Shown here piece by piece: positions 33,195 to 46,150 of a DNA stretch of 64,000 nucleotides; the first letter of the stretch is position 1, and every line of letters starts with the position of its first letter. This DNA is from Paralichthys olivaceus (lineage: Eukaryota; Chordata; Actinopteri; Pleuronectiformes; Paralichthyidae), in the NCBI RefSeq assembly GCF_024713975.1, contig NC_091113.1, positions 10,366,501-10,430,500 on the forward strand, given 5' to 3'. The translations under genes were made by a program, and so were the position numbers. A model generated the notes under the pieces. It saw only the letters and a program-made list of their open reading frames with translations, was not told the DNA's origin and did no database searches.

Positions 33195-33255
33195 ATGGTT
33201 AGCTTTAGCTGCTAGCGTTAGCTAAGCAGCATAAGCTAGCCAAAGTTAGCATCCA
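33195..33255. repeat. GCTAGC/GTTAGC motif cluster
   Basis: A cluster of short palindromic GCTAGC, GTTAGC and TTAGCT words in the 5' intron of ift140. Such clusters are frequent near fish promoters. Function is unknown. Confidence 0.4.
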
Positions 33256-33317
33256 TTACTAGCTCCCGCAGCCGCAGAATGAGGTGAAGTGTCGTACGAA
33301 ACGGTCCGAAGACTCAC

Positions 33318-33450
33318 GTCTCTGTCGCTTCTCCTCAGTTTCACGTCGCCTCAGGCCCCTGAGCTGGACACGTCTTCAAACATCGACAGTAACTTCAGTT
33401 TCTGTGGAGCCGCCGAGGAGCGTCCCTGCCAGTTGCCCCTGACAACCTCT
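33318..33450 (-). promoter_or_regulatory. ift140: ift140 5' non-coding exon and promoter
   Basis: A strong minus-strand donor, GTGAGT (33312-33317), follows sequence without an in-frame start, and the coding exon has a matching acceptor just upstream of its ATG (TTCTTCAG, ending at 32858). This predicts a 5'UTR exon ending at 33318; its upstream limit is uncertain. The region is CpG-containing and GC-richer than its surroundings. Confidence 0.55.
33432..33446. promoter_or_regulatory. X-box-like RFX motif at the ift140 promoter
   Basis: GTTGCCCCTGACAAC fits GTNRCC(N3)RGYAAC with one mismatch in the second half. It lies about 115 bp upstream of the predicted first-exon donor, the usual place for RFX sites in IFT genes. 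Confidence 0.55.
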
Positions 33451-34950
33451 GAAGGCTGGAGAGGGGGAGGAGTCACGGAAAAGAACGAACACAACCCGAG
33501 TTGTGAACGAAGGTAATAATAAGAATCAGAATCAGAATCAGAATCAGAATCCCTTTGTTGTCCCACAAACAGGGAAATCACTTTGTCACAGCAGCAGCAG
33601 GACAGTAGAGTTTATTATAATGATAAGAATCATAATAACAAGAATAATAAGAATCATAATTCACAGGGCACTTCTGAACACAAAGTACAAGGTGCTGCAC
33701 AACAGAAAACAAATAGTTAAAATACAGATGTTCATAAATAATAATGTATTAAGTATTAATTAAATATTAAAGTATTAATAATAGAAGTAATAATAATAAT
33801 AATAGATATAAAGGAACACAATAGCCTGACACCTAAAGTATATTCAGGAATATGATTTCTGACAAAAGCTTTTTAGGTAGCAACAGAATGAAGGGTTTTC
33901 TGGCCCCATCAAAGTAAAATGTCCTCTTATTAGAAATTAGACATCACATTAGAAATGCTCTAATGTGACAAGTATCTGTAATTAAGATAAAAATAAAAAT
34001 GTTTCAAGACAGTGTAAATTACAGAGATAATATTAAAACTACCTTGAAAAAGAAGAATTTAGGTTAAACATCTTTCACATTACTCACCTTCAATACATTT
34101 GGACATATGTGTAGAGTTTCTATGGCTGATCAAAGCTGGATTGAGATATTTTACATCCACGAAAATGGAATGACTCCATATGTTGCTTTCATCTCATTTG
34201 TTTTTCATTATGAATATGTATTCAATTGGGACAGGGCTCATTAATGGCCAGACAAAATAAAGAAAATGAGCCAGAGTTCACTGTATAAGCTCATTTTAAT
34301 CTGTTATTTATTATTATACTTATATCACGAGAGATTTCATGTGCATTATACATACTATCCAAACTTACTGTACAACAAACCCATGATTAAAATACTATGA
34401 CCAATAATAAGAAAAGAAAATATGTTCACTTCTTGTAACCAATAAAAAAGATCTTGTGTATTTCTATTCTTGAATTTATTAAATCAAAATATAATGTAAA
34501 TATTTTCTCATAGTGCTGTTTTTTTAACTTCCACTTTCAAACAATTGTTGGCACACACATTACAAGAATATCAAGCTTCTGCAAAAGGAGACAACGAAAA
34601 GGTGCAGTCTCACTTATGCATATATAAACAGACTGGCCCAGCTCACAAAACAGGGAACAAGCTCTAAAGAGCACTGATGCCAAGGTTAGTTTGCACCAGG
34701 AGCCGTCTCCAAGAGCCAATGTGAGCAGGAAGTCACTCCAAAATGAAAATGCAGCTCTCAAGTAGCAGCTGAACCACCTGACAAATGGAGAGAGAGTTCA
34801 TGTGGAGGAGCTCCAACGAAAGGACAAGCTTCTCTGGGGAGAATTGAAGAAGAGGCGGAGCATGGAGTCCTAACTTCACAGCCTGAGCAATCTTAGCACG
34901 GCAGAGGCATAGAGGGAAGGTACAGTCCACCCCCCACATCACAGAGTCAT
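33451..34950. other. Intergenic DNA between telo2 3' end and ift140 promoter
   Basis: AT-rich DNA. A (AATCAG)n array at 33522-33550 continues into a retroelement-tail-like sequence (CCCTTTGTTGTCCCACAAAC) to about 33600. ATA/AAT-rich simple sequence lies around 33620-33810. No gene was recognised. A minus-strand AATAAA (34951-34956) just right of this stretch is only about 20 nt past the telo2 stop. Confidence 0.55.
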
Positions 34951-34976
34951 TTTATTGTTCATATCTGATGCTGTGA

Positions 34977-37900
34977 TCATGATTCCAGAGTTATCGCTTG
35001 TGGATCTTGAAGTTGTTTCTTCAGGCTTTTATCCAGCAGCACCAGACTCTGTATAGCCAGACTGCGGCAGTCTGCGTCAGGATCTCCTTCAGCCACGTCT
35101 GTCAATACAAACAACATAGATAACAGGGTTTTTCATTTTCAAGAAGCAACTATTAAATGTAAGAATTTTTAGGGCCATAATGAGAGAAATTTAAGACCCA
35201 TGTCAATCCTGACTGATAAAAGGGAATATTTTAGATTTTTTAAACCTTTAAAGGCTAAAGTTCAGATTATATTAGACCCAGCAGAAAACCCTGAAATAAG
35301 GATCAATAGTGGGAACCAAAAAAAGTCTACATCTCAAGAACTGGAACTCTCTAATTCTGGCATTTTCTTTGTACAGTTAACAATACTACATGTTACCTGC
35401 AGCAATGTGAAAGTACTTTTATCCTCAGAGGGTTTGAAAAGGAACTAAATCCAGCTGATGATGAGCTAATCACGTCACAGGCGTTCTGTGCACAGGACAT
35501 CCTGGTTCCTCATCTTTTTCCCAGAAATGTTCAGTCCAGCTGTGTGTGTGCGTGCCTGTGTGTGTGGATATGACTAATTCAGTGGACATCCTGACAGAAG
35601 GTCATTATGCAGGTGCAAGTCCATTTATAGGGACCATGCGTTTTAGGGTTTATCTATTTTTAGTAACATGTAACCTAACTCTGAATTAAACACTAATGTT
35701 TGAAATTAAATATCCACGTTCCATAAAAAAAAAAAAAAGATTTCACATTTTGTCACCAGACATTTTTACCTGCCAGCCAAGTTCTGGTCTCAAACAGCTG
35801 ATCGCTGAGATCCAACAGCAGGTTTTGACTGGGCATGCTCAGAAACACAGAGCAGACAGCGAAGAGGACGCCTCGTCTCACCATCCTTCAACACAGACAG
35901 ATTTCAGGTTAAAGCTTAGACTGAAACAAGATAATAAAACAGCATGGTCAGTTCAACTGTTATATTTGGTCGGTGAATGGTGATTCTGCGGTGGTCAAGT
36001 GACAAAACCTGATGCTAGAAAAGGGACGCAACCACACAGTTACAGTTACCTCATGTTGAAGGCCTGGATACACCAATGCTGTGCAGTAGCGGGCAGTTGT
36101 TTTATAAATTGTGGAGTGTGTATGTTACGCTAATTTCATAGTTTTGTCGATCAATACAATAAATTTCCTGACCTTAAAAGTTTACACCTTTGACGCTTAA
36201 ACATTTTAAAAACATAGCACATCTTGAATATAATGTGAGTGCAGCATCTCAAGTGCATTTCTAGTTAGTGTTAGGAATAATAGGCTACAGTGTTGTTAAT
36301 GGTTACTGGTGCACAGTGACAAAAACATACTTACTGGTCAGCATGGTAACGCACTGCCCACACAAAGTCAAGCAAAGCACAACCCATCTGCGCAGCTACC
36401 TGAATAAAAGAAAACATACCTGGTTGGATTATTGTAATATTATAATGTATAAATGAAGCCACAGAACATAATAAAAACTACAGAATGAGTTTTAAAATCA
36501 CATAACTGATGGTTCAGAATAAACTCTTTCAATACAGGCCACAGATACACACTGATCATAAAAACCAATAACATACTATACAAAACACTTCAAAGCTACA
36601 ATTTCTCAACTAAAACTCATCCAGCCGAGCTACATAGATATAGATGTAGATATCAAGCTCTAGTTGTATGTACTTTAATCATGTCATTGCAGCATTGACA
36701 GTTGTTAGTTGTTTAAAACTACCGGTGCATTGACTGCCAGATGCATGAAGAGGCCCAAGGTGTGGATCAACCTTCCCAGCACCAGGTGGTCACCGCCCAA
36801 CAGGTCAAAGGTCACCTGAGGCCTGGCAGAAAATAATGTTATATTTTAAAAAACACTAAAACATAAAACAATGAATGTTGACCATACTTTACACACTTAC
36901 TTGTCATAATTCCTGAGTAGAGGAAAAAAGAAGTGTCCAGCAACAGGTGCATAACGGTTAGGAGTGGCCTTAGCAGGAGGTTGTGTGGCCCCCTGTAGTA
37001 ATATGAGGAATCAATGGAAAGCTCATGAGTCAGACTTCACTCAGTTACTGAAAAGGCAGGTGACAATGACTGTCTACTCCAAGTACCTTGCTGAGGCGTT
37101 TGGTTTTGCTCTGAATCCGCTGCTCTACTACTTGTCGCCAGTGGACAGGGTTGTCACCAGGGTATGGAGTCAAATCAGCGATGGCAGCAGAGCCTATGGA
37201 TGGAAGTCTTTTTTCAGTGATTGGTTTGGAGAGTTCCTGAGCAGCCAGAGCGAGGACCTAATAAACCAGAACAAGAGTAAGAACAACAATGCACTTGTGA
37301 CAGTGATCAAAAGATCAGTGACGGTACACGGCCATTATTAAAAGTAGAGAAGCTGTTATTTTTACCTCCAAGATATCCAGCCGCTGGCGAAGACTGTAGT
37401 TTAAGGAATAAAACTCTGCGGTCAAATACTGCGTCACCTATCAACGAGACGGAATAGATGGACATAAAAACTTTGCTCTGGTGATACTTTTGATTGGAAA
37501 AGCTAAACAGTGCGGAGAGTGAAGTGGAAGATCATACAGGGATACAGTCAGTGGCAGCGAGAGCCACCATAGCTGCCTGTCGGAGCCTCAGGAAGCTATT
37601 AATGCTGTATTTATCCTCCATGTGAAGAAGAACTTTCGTCATCTGGACGCTGATCTGAAAACAGCAAAACAAACAAATATGAGGAATAATGTGAAAACAA
37701 TGTTATTTTTGTGTTGTTAATGTTTCAGTGATGCAGCCTCACCTCTTTGGCTGCAAAGACGTTCTTCCTCACCAGGCTCTCGGCAACACTCAAACTGAGC
37801 TCCACCCGCACAGGCTCCTCAGACGATATTAAAGCTGGATGGGTTGAGAGATGAGGAAATATTGGAGATGGATCTAATCTCAAAACATTTTAAAATAACC

Positions 37901-40900
37901 GCAGTGGAAGAAATTAGATCTGTGAAGCCGTACTTTCCAGACAGTCTCGTAGGTAGCGAGGTGGCGATTCTTTACTCATGTCTTGATCTCCAGACATATC
38001 GTAGGGAGTCAGCTCATCATCACTTGATCAAGAACAAACTTGATGTGAAAAATACACTCAAGTAATCGCTTCATTACAAACAACAAATGGTCAACACTTT
38101 AAACAGTATCGCCTTACTCAGACTCACCTATCCAGGTCAGAGTCTTGATCTGTTTTTGATGACTGAGGTTTTGATTTATTCTGAGGAGATGGAGACACTT
38201 CACTTGTGTCTTGAGGAGCATCAACTCTGCAGATGACAGATCCCATAAAGTCAAAGCCCAAAGAGAAAAAGTGACATGGTTTAATGGGATTTATTGTTAT
38301 TCATAAAGTAATGACATTAAGTTAAAATAGTTCTTATAGTTCTTTAAACTATAGAACAAGACCTAAACTTTTCTCTGACATTTCTTCTGTTCATGTCTGA
38401 GTTACCTCAATGTTGAACACCTACCCATGTACAGGTTCAGGCTCTGGTTCATCAGTAGCGATGGTGGGAGTCATGAGAGAAAGCAGCTCCTGAGTTTCCT
38501 CGTCCTGATCGTACTACAACACAATAATACACAATGTCAGAGACAGGTCTAATAATGGAATTCCAGTGAAGTCGTTGATCAAATGTTTCGAAGCCAACTG
38601 GGATGACATAACATCTGTCATAAGTAAGGGCTGCTGTTCTTGTTCAGAACTGAGATCATGATTCTCGTTTTTCTCACACTCAGTCACCACCGTTTCTCTC
38701 TGGCTCTGTGTCACTGCTGGTTTTCTGCTACTCTACATCATGTGGGGTAATGCTGCATTGTCACTGTTCAAAGGGGGGAAGCTAAGTTAATGCAGCATGA
38801 TGTGGTTCTTTAGATTCTGTTGGAGAAAGTATGAGTGCCTGTTTTGCTGCAGCTGGTGTCTCTAATTAAAATGCAGCCCTCGTTTTATGCTGCATCATTG
38901 TTTCGTGCTAATCAACTGTACCTCAAATTTGAGCTTGGTTCCATTGATATCCATGCGAGCACTCAGACACTCCCCCACCACCATGCCCACCCGCCTGATC
39001 TGCACCACATTGCTGTCCAGGTGGCTCTGCATGCCACCGAGCATACACTGAAGCAGTTCTGGAAAAAAAAGTAAATGGAGAGCTCAGTGACGCAACAATC
39101 TCTTTCTCTTTGTATGGATGTATTACTACTGCTGCTTATGTTTGAGGGGTAAACAATTGCGTACCTGAACGTAGCTCCTGTAGCTCAGCGTCTCTCAGCA
39201 GGCTCACACTGAGCAACAACGCCTTGCTAACATACATCTGCTGCTCGAGAGGCGTGTGTTTTACTGCACTGGGGTTAGCCCAGGCCTGGGAAACCGAGCG
39301 CAACACCTGAAAAATAAACACAAACACATGTAAAATCATCTATACATGTATATTATGAAGCTGTTGAACATACTATACACTCACCTGTATGAGCAGTGGC
39401 CTTCGCTCTCTGTCTGCTGCGAGGTAACCCAAAACAATTCTCAAGACTTTAGTCTGGGGGAAAGAACAAATATGTCACATGATACTGTATGTACAGAATG
39501 CCTGTATGATTTATTATCACGCTGTAAGCTAATATCTTACCTCATATTTATACTGTAATAATAGCAATTTATGAGTGATGACGAACTGGGCCTTTTTATT
39601 CTTTAACACTAGATTCCCAATAATCCGTCCCAAGGCTTCAGGCCTGAAAAGAGGAGGCGAGAGACACACAGGTAGAGGTCAGATTTACTGCTGGCTGTTA
39701 TAATACATATGAGTGTGTCCCAGCCTGAGTGAGACTATAACCAGCTTACCCACTGACAGCCTGCACCAGTCCAGTGAGCACACTCTCTATCCATCTCTGT
39801 GGAACGTTCTCCAGCAGCTTCCAGCAAACCCTCTGCCACACCATGTCCGAGTGCGTGCAGGCAGACAGCCGAGGAGCCATAACTGCCAGGACCACATCTG
39901 TAGAGAAAAGAAACGCAAACCACAGAAGAACATAAAGGATTGTGTGTCTCTATAGATGTGGCAATAAATAATCAGAGGTCCAATCATTTGTTTTATAAGA
40001 AAACCATCATTCAATAAACTACGAGACAGGAAACGTTTGGTTTGACTAAACTGATTATTTCACCATAATCTGCTGTCAACAACCATGACATTTTTAATTT
40101 CCTTATTTTCTTACCGGTAAATTGAATTACATGGATGCTAGTTATGACTATCACACTTCCCATATTATCACTAGGTAATTTCCACAATGTGGCAAGACTA
40201 TGAGAGTAGACACATGATATAGGAAAAACAGGAATGTCAACTTTTATTTATGTACACAATGTAATTAAAACTCACCACCATGCCCCTGGATACACACTTT
40301 TCCTAGTGTCTGAACCATGAAAGTTAAGGAGCAGTCTGTGTCATCTGTCACAAACAAACAGAGAAATCACAGTTTATCCACACACATGTTGCATCTTTAT
40401 AAGATCTTTAATTATTGTTAAGCGTTAATCAGACGTTCCCTTACCTTTGAGAGCCTGGCAGGTCCGCTCTAGGGCAGTAAGCATCTCTTTGGCAAGTAAC
40501 GGGTAGTACTGCTGAGGAAGAAAGAGTGGCTTGTTGTTGGGATGTAACCTGTTGGCTGTGAGGTCCGGCAGCGCCACGATACGCCCCAGCAGCGTCTCTC
40601 TGAGCTGGGGGGAGTCAGAGGGAGCTGTCTGCAGACAGTACGACCACAGCAGGTCAGCGAGGCGACCACGCTGGAGGAACTTCTCAGTGATGCTAACCAG
40701 GTGGTCCAGATTGATGCTGGGTCTGCATGGACTACATAGTTATTATGGAATAGACAAAATGATTTTAAAAATGTCCCTCTTCCAGCAGTTCTCACCTCAG
40801 AGTTGTTATTCCCTCCAGCAGAACCAACAGAGCCTGCTCTGGCGGCCCGTGGAGAAACAGGCCATCCCATAAGTCTGTGCGCTGGGCTGCTGTGAGGCTG

Positions 40901-41136
40901 TGCACCCAGTCTGCCTGAATGTTGCTGACGAGGAACTGAAGGGTACGAGTGTAGTGAGCTCTCCTGAACTCAGCCCGCTGAGCTGAGCCGGTCGTACTCT
41001 CTGGGCCCTCGTCCAGGTGAGAGTGGAGTGTTCGAAGAGCAGCAACGATGTCTTTGTCGTCTGTGGATGTGGCGAGTGTGCGGAAACACTGGGCCACCAT
41101 CAGACGGACCTCAGAGTTAGGGGGGAGAGAGTCCAT
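34977..41136 (-). CDS. telo2: TELO2 / TEL2, TTT-complex subunit
   Basis: Tel2 works with Tti1 and Tti2 (TTT complex) and the HSP90-R2TP chaperone to mature and stabilise the PIKK kinases (mTOR, ATM, ATR, DNA-PKcs, SMG1, TRRAP). There are 20 phase-checked coding exons: 40796-41136, 40445-40722, 40276-40344, 39750-39897, 39541-39643, 39385-39453, 39165-39306, 38922-39058, 38425-38513, 38128-38226, 37934-38022, 37743-37834, 37538-37654, 37366-37437, 37087-37257, 36901-36992, 36723-36822, 36335-36399, 35770-35885, 34977-35098. They encode 836 aa (human 837), helical-repeat throughout. An acidic linker carries [17 protein letters not shown], with serines at about 488 and 492 matching the human CK2 sites that bind PIH1D1. 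Other landmarks are GHFFFPLL and [16 protein letters not shown] near the C-terminus. The start ATG directly follows an acceptor (TTTTCCAAG); a donor at 41623-41628 suggests an upstream non-coding exon. Confidence 0.96.
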
Positions 41137-41990
41137 CTTGGAAAAGAAAATAACAGCTGGATTTAGAATTAAAGGGACATTTAAAAAGAGCACACAGAAG
41201 AAACTAGCTGATCAAAATTAGCTGTATATTAAGAAAGTGGAGTCTAATGTGTGTAACAATGACTCAATAATAATAGATAACAGAAATAATTATAAATCTC
41301 AATGGAAAAACTGGCTTGTTCAAAATCCAGCACACATATCAGACTAACTGTTCAAAGCAAAATCTGTGCGTTATAATTAAGAGACGTTAGCATGTTTGTC
41401 TTGAAACTGCTATCAGCATATAGCATCGTTACCTTTTGGACCTTCACTGGTGCTATGAACAATTAGGTTCAGTATGACTTTAGGTGAACTCTCCCTTTAA
41501 CCCTGTAGTTGACGGTGATGACGATTTAAAACGTAGAAATCGTCAACGAAATGAATTTAACGCAGTTTCCTACAGGTATTAGAGAATAACAGTGAGCCTG
41601 CCGTTAGCATCTGTGTTAAGCGACTTACATTTATATTACTTAAAGCCGCTGTGACATTAAAACATTTCTTTTCGATGTAAAACGCTCAGTTCTTTCTGTC
41701 ACTTCTTGTTGTGACATGTTGTTCCCGCTGCGTCGCTTGGTTCTGCGGTGTCCTCCGTCAAAATACGTCCGTGGTGAGCAAAGAGCTGAAGTAGAAGGTT
41801 CCGGGTACATGGTTCCCCGTGTGGCGTTCAAGAAGCCAACGTTTTTGTAACACTTCATCATGTTCGTTATGTTAGACAATTATTCGATCTTATGATAATG
41901 ACTTTAAATAATCATGAACAGGAACCATCATACACGTGTCAATAACCATAATAGCTCAAGAATATTAATGGGAGTGACTGATAGTGATAG
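41137..41990 (-). promoter_or_regulatory. telo2: telo2 5'UTR exon and promoter region
   Basis: A minus-strand GTAAGT at 41623-41628 is a likely donor of a 5' non-coding exon ending at 41629, pairing with the acceptor next to the ATG. Sequence at 41690-41840 is CpG-containing and probably promoter. Nothing else was recognised. Confidence 0.45.
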
Positions 41991-44900
41991 AAATATTTTT
42001 ATTGAACAATCATGTGCAAAATAGCAAAATAAAGCATAATACATTTCTAGAACCAATTTAGAAAATAAAGTTAAAAATAATTTTTAAAAAAAATCACTTT
42101 TATTCTCATCTTTCTTTAAAATAATATGAATTATATAAATATTTTATTCAACACCAACTCATCTATGTTAATGAATACATTTCTGTATCATTTATAAAAT
42201 CATTTTAATGTTACTCATTTTCAATTGCTTTGCACCTATTAATTTTAATATTACAAAATAACATTTTAGTGACAATAATCTTGATACTAATAATAATGGA
42301 ATGTGCTGTCCTTATAGAGTTACTATATTGACAAGTTAATAGTTGACAGTACCGTACTAACATCCTTTAGAACAACACTGAAAATAACTGAGATCTTCTT
42401 GCCTTGTATTAATTGTGTGGTTAAAAGAGCATGTTTATTTATGTGAAAAGCTCCAGGATCCACACAGTCCATGCACACAGCAGACAAACGCACAGTAAAA
42501 TGTAAACTTGACTTGTAAAAAATGACACAACAAACACAGGGTGCTTTTATTCCATTTATTTTTCTAATCTTACTTTCACTGTTAACCTTTAAATTTTCTC
42601 TTTTTACAATGACTGAAATTCTATTTCCCCAGTAACAATTAGGATTAGATCATTGGGGATCTTCAAAAATAATATACAGCTGTAACCAATACCATTATAA
42701 TTTATACATTTATTTTCGAAAATAGGAATAAATTTAACTTTTATAATTTCTCTTTTCTACAATTATTCTCTTTTTATCTTCCCAAGCCAGGCACTACTTA
42801 AGTAGTGATGTTTGTGCCTTCAGCAAACTTTCTTTGGACACTGGAAGTAACCGTAAGAGAGAGAGAGAGAGAGAAAAGAAAAGTCCACCAAAAAAAAAAA
42901 AAAAAGACAATTCATATTTACAGTTTAAGTTTTCATTGTTATAATTTAACAAACTGACAGTCGTGTGGTCAGTGCTTTTCCCAGGGCTCATCATCAGGTT
43001 AGTTTAGAGGCAAAGTTTGAGACACAGAGGCACAGTGTTTGGACTAGCAGGCAAGTTTCTTTTTTTTAAGCTGAGTGTCTGTCAATTTATTATTGATTAG
43101 AACAAGTGTTACCAAAAGTGTGATCACGGACCCTGATAGATTAAATGATCAGTTTAAGCTCAAACATCTCGTCTTTGGTCATTTTTGAAAGCAATAGAAA
43201 CTGGATCTGGTTAAAGTGCAGTCACCTTCAGCTCTGCTCAAAGGGAATGTTTTTATCAGCTCTGTGCTCTCTGTTGTTATTCTGTTGCCAGTTGTCCTCA
43301 AACTATCTGTCAAAAGCTGACGATAAAATATGAAGCAGGGAGAGAAATAACTGCGATATAGTCTGCTGTGGTCAGGTGTTCCCTCTTAGAGAAGCACAAT
43401 AGATTCATTACTCTAAAGAAATGAAGCGTTACAAGTGAACCTCCAATTGCACTAAAAGGCAGAAAGCTGAAATCAGCGAGCCTGGATATGAGGTTTTTCA
43501 GTGTCATGTGCAGATATCACAAGGTCTCACAACCAACGACTCCACTGATGGGATATTATAGCATATGATTTGTCAGTCAAAACAAAGGTCAAACAACAGA
43601 ATCAGAGAAGTACAATAAGAATCTATTTCCATGCAGTGCCTGACTCCGTCTGGGAAGACAACAGTAGAAACTGCATACTCTGCCATTTATCTAAAAAAAA
43701 ATAAATCACAACCCTGATGAGGTCAAAGTCGCATCAGCGTAACGGAAGAGTGTGACGACCTCAACAAACGACCTTTCGAGAGCAGGTCACTTTCAAGCTT
43801 TTTCATTCGATGGAGACGATAACACTTCAAAACGTGTCTCTTAATTCAATAAATTCTCCCACAGAATAGTTCACCGTGAGTTAGTGATCTCCCCTTGTGA
43901 AATTCAAAAAATGTACAAATATATTCTCGGCGGAACAGATCACAGTCGTGAGTTGTGTTTGTGTCGAATGATGAATAAATATCTGCGGGTGATTTTAAAA
44001 GGAGAGAAAAATAAACAGATACTGTACACGCTACATGCTAGAGAAGAATACAGGCAGCTGTCTCTCAGCATAAGACAAGAAAAAGAAATGTTCCTTCCTC
44101 TTCCGGCTATAAAAATACCTAGAATCTAGAGTGAGTGTAGAAAAAACTTTACATGTACAAGTCATTTACATCCAAGGCCATTTTTCTCCAGGGAGTGGCA
44201 GGTGAAGAGGAGAAGTGAGAGACGATTTCGAAGGTGAACATGGTGGTAAAAAGGAATTCCTTTTTTTAGCATACTGGTGCTGAACGCCATGCTGTTTGGA
44301 CCAAAACAACTTCCAAGAACATAAATCCGTCAAAGAAATCAGGTGGGTAAATCCAACACGGTTTCTGAGTCCAGAAGTGTCGAGGCTGCTCAAGCACAGA
44401 GTCAGTCTGAATACGCAGATGTTGCTTGATTCAACCTGCTTTCTATTAATGTCCACGTTCTCATCAAGGATTATTGCTCCTAAAGTCCACCTGTCTTTTC
44501 AACACTAAACAGATCAGGTCTGAAAAAAAATAAAACTGGCCGATAGTCAGGGAAGAAGCTCATATGAAGACTGAAAAAATAGCATTTGAGTGAAAACTTA
44601 TTTTGTAGTATATTTCCAACATGTCATTGTGAATAGTGTGATGGGTTTTTTTTCTTTCTCCTGCAGCACACACCAGCCCCCGACTTTCTCTGGTGTGTCT
44701 GTAGCAACAAATCCAACATACTATCATCTTCACGCAGCCTCCAAAATATATTCAATTTTACATTTGATCCCTTCATAAAACATTTTTTTTATCAACAATA
44801 AAGAAATCAAAAACAAAACTTAGTGCAAAGTACAACCTCCAGGATGTCAGCAGTTTTCAGTCACGCGTTACATTTTTACTGACGATGAATCATTTGTGCA

Positions 44901-46150
44901 GCAAAGACAGAAGAAAAAAAAAAAAGAAAACGTTGGTAACCTGAATGCTCACTGTCACTTTCACTCAGCAAGAGAACGCTGGGATCAGGTGGGCTGAGAA
45001 AACTTTAACTACAACTCCCAGAATCACTCATCAGTTTCCCTTAAAGCTTAATTCAAGTGTTTGCAGAGTTTTATAAAGTGATGAGGTGGTACAATTTTGT
45101 CAGTTTCAGCCAGTAACAGTCAGTATAGATTTAGTGACATAAGTTTGAGTTATATAGATTTTGTGCCAGCGAGTGATGGGATACGAAGTCAATTTTCCAC
45201 ATGAAGCCTACAGCCCACCTGAGCTCCAGGACCCTGTTTCATTGTAAAAATAAATGAGACGATGAAGCACATTATAAATCCACCACGTTCCTTCATTTGG
45301 GAGAGTTTCAAGAACGACTGGGCCATTCTCATTATGCTTTCTCGTGTCACCGAGCTTTTTCAAAACCTTAAAGTAAACACAGAACACCTCACACAAACAC
45401 ACACACAATCCCCTCCGGGCATTTCTCTTCCTCAGCCCCTTGAAATGTCCCTTGCTTGGGTGCACTGGAAATAACTTGGGAGGACAGAACAGTGTTATAG
45501 GGACAATTAGGCAGCACAGCAAGCTTTGAACGTACTAATGACGGAACCTACTCGTCTCCTGATCAGAGCTTCATACGGCTTCCTCGCTTTGTGATGAAAA
45601 CACAACTCGGCCTGGATCAGGAGATCTCAGCCCACTGACTGAACTGAGGCAAGTATGGTATGTATAATTCATGTATCACCTTTCATTTAAGGCTTTTAGG
45701 TATAATTGTCTTGTTATTCCTTGTTTTTAGCTCAATCAAACATTGACACTGTTTTTGTGGAGGGGGGGGGGGGTAGATTTCTTCTCTGAATCACTGACCT
45801 CTCACACATTCATTCACTCAACAGGGGGCGACTCAGGTCCCTCTAGCCAAATACATGGAAGTCACCAGAACCCAAGTGTTTTCAGGAGGGCAAACACATA
45901 TACTCACACATAAGTACAGACTCAAGGGATGTTTAACTCAAAATAGCTTATTTTTCCACTGACAGCCATGGACTTCATAAATCCTTCTTTTTTGAGGTGG
46001 GGGGTGCTAGATGAATTGAGTGCGTTGTTGTTTTTTTCTACCAAAACGATGTCCGAATATTTTTACATCTTCTCTGGGTAGTTTTCTTTCAGCCAAGTTT
46101 CCAGTATTTTTTAAACAGCCTCTCTGAGTGGCCCTCAGGCTGTGTGGAGT
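41991..46150 (-). other. rab11fip3 3'UTR and downstream flank
   Basis: About 4 kb of AT-rich DNA without exons lies between the rab11fip3 stop and the telo2 promoter. It is probably a long 3'UTR. Minus-strand AATAAA candidates include 42546-42551 and 41998-42003. It contains a short GA array (about 42857-42874), poly-A runs and a G run at 45762-45773. The true 3' end cannot be fixed from sequence alone. Confidence 0.5.

Noticed and set aside
33601..33810. Possible gene in the ATA/AAT-rich stretch
   Set aside because: Simple-sequence DNA, with open frames composed of repeated Ile and Asn codons only.
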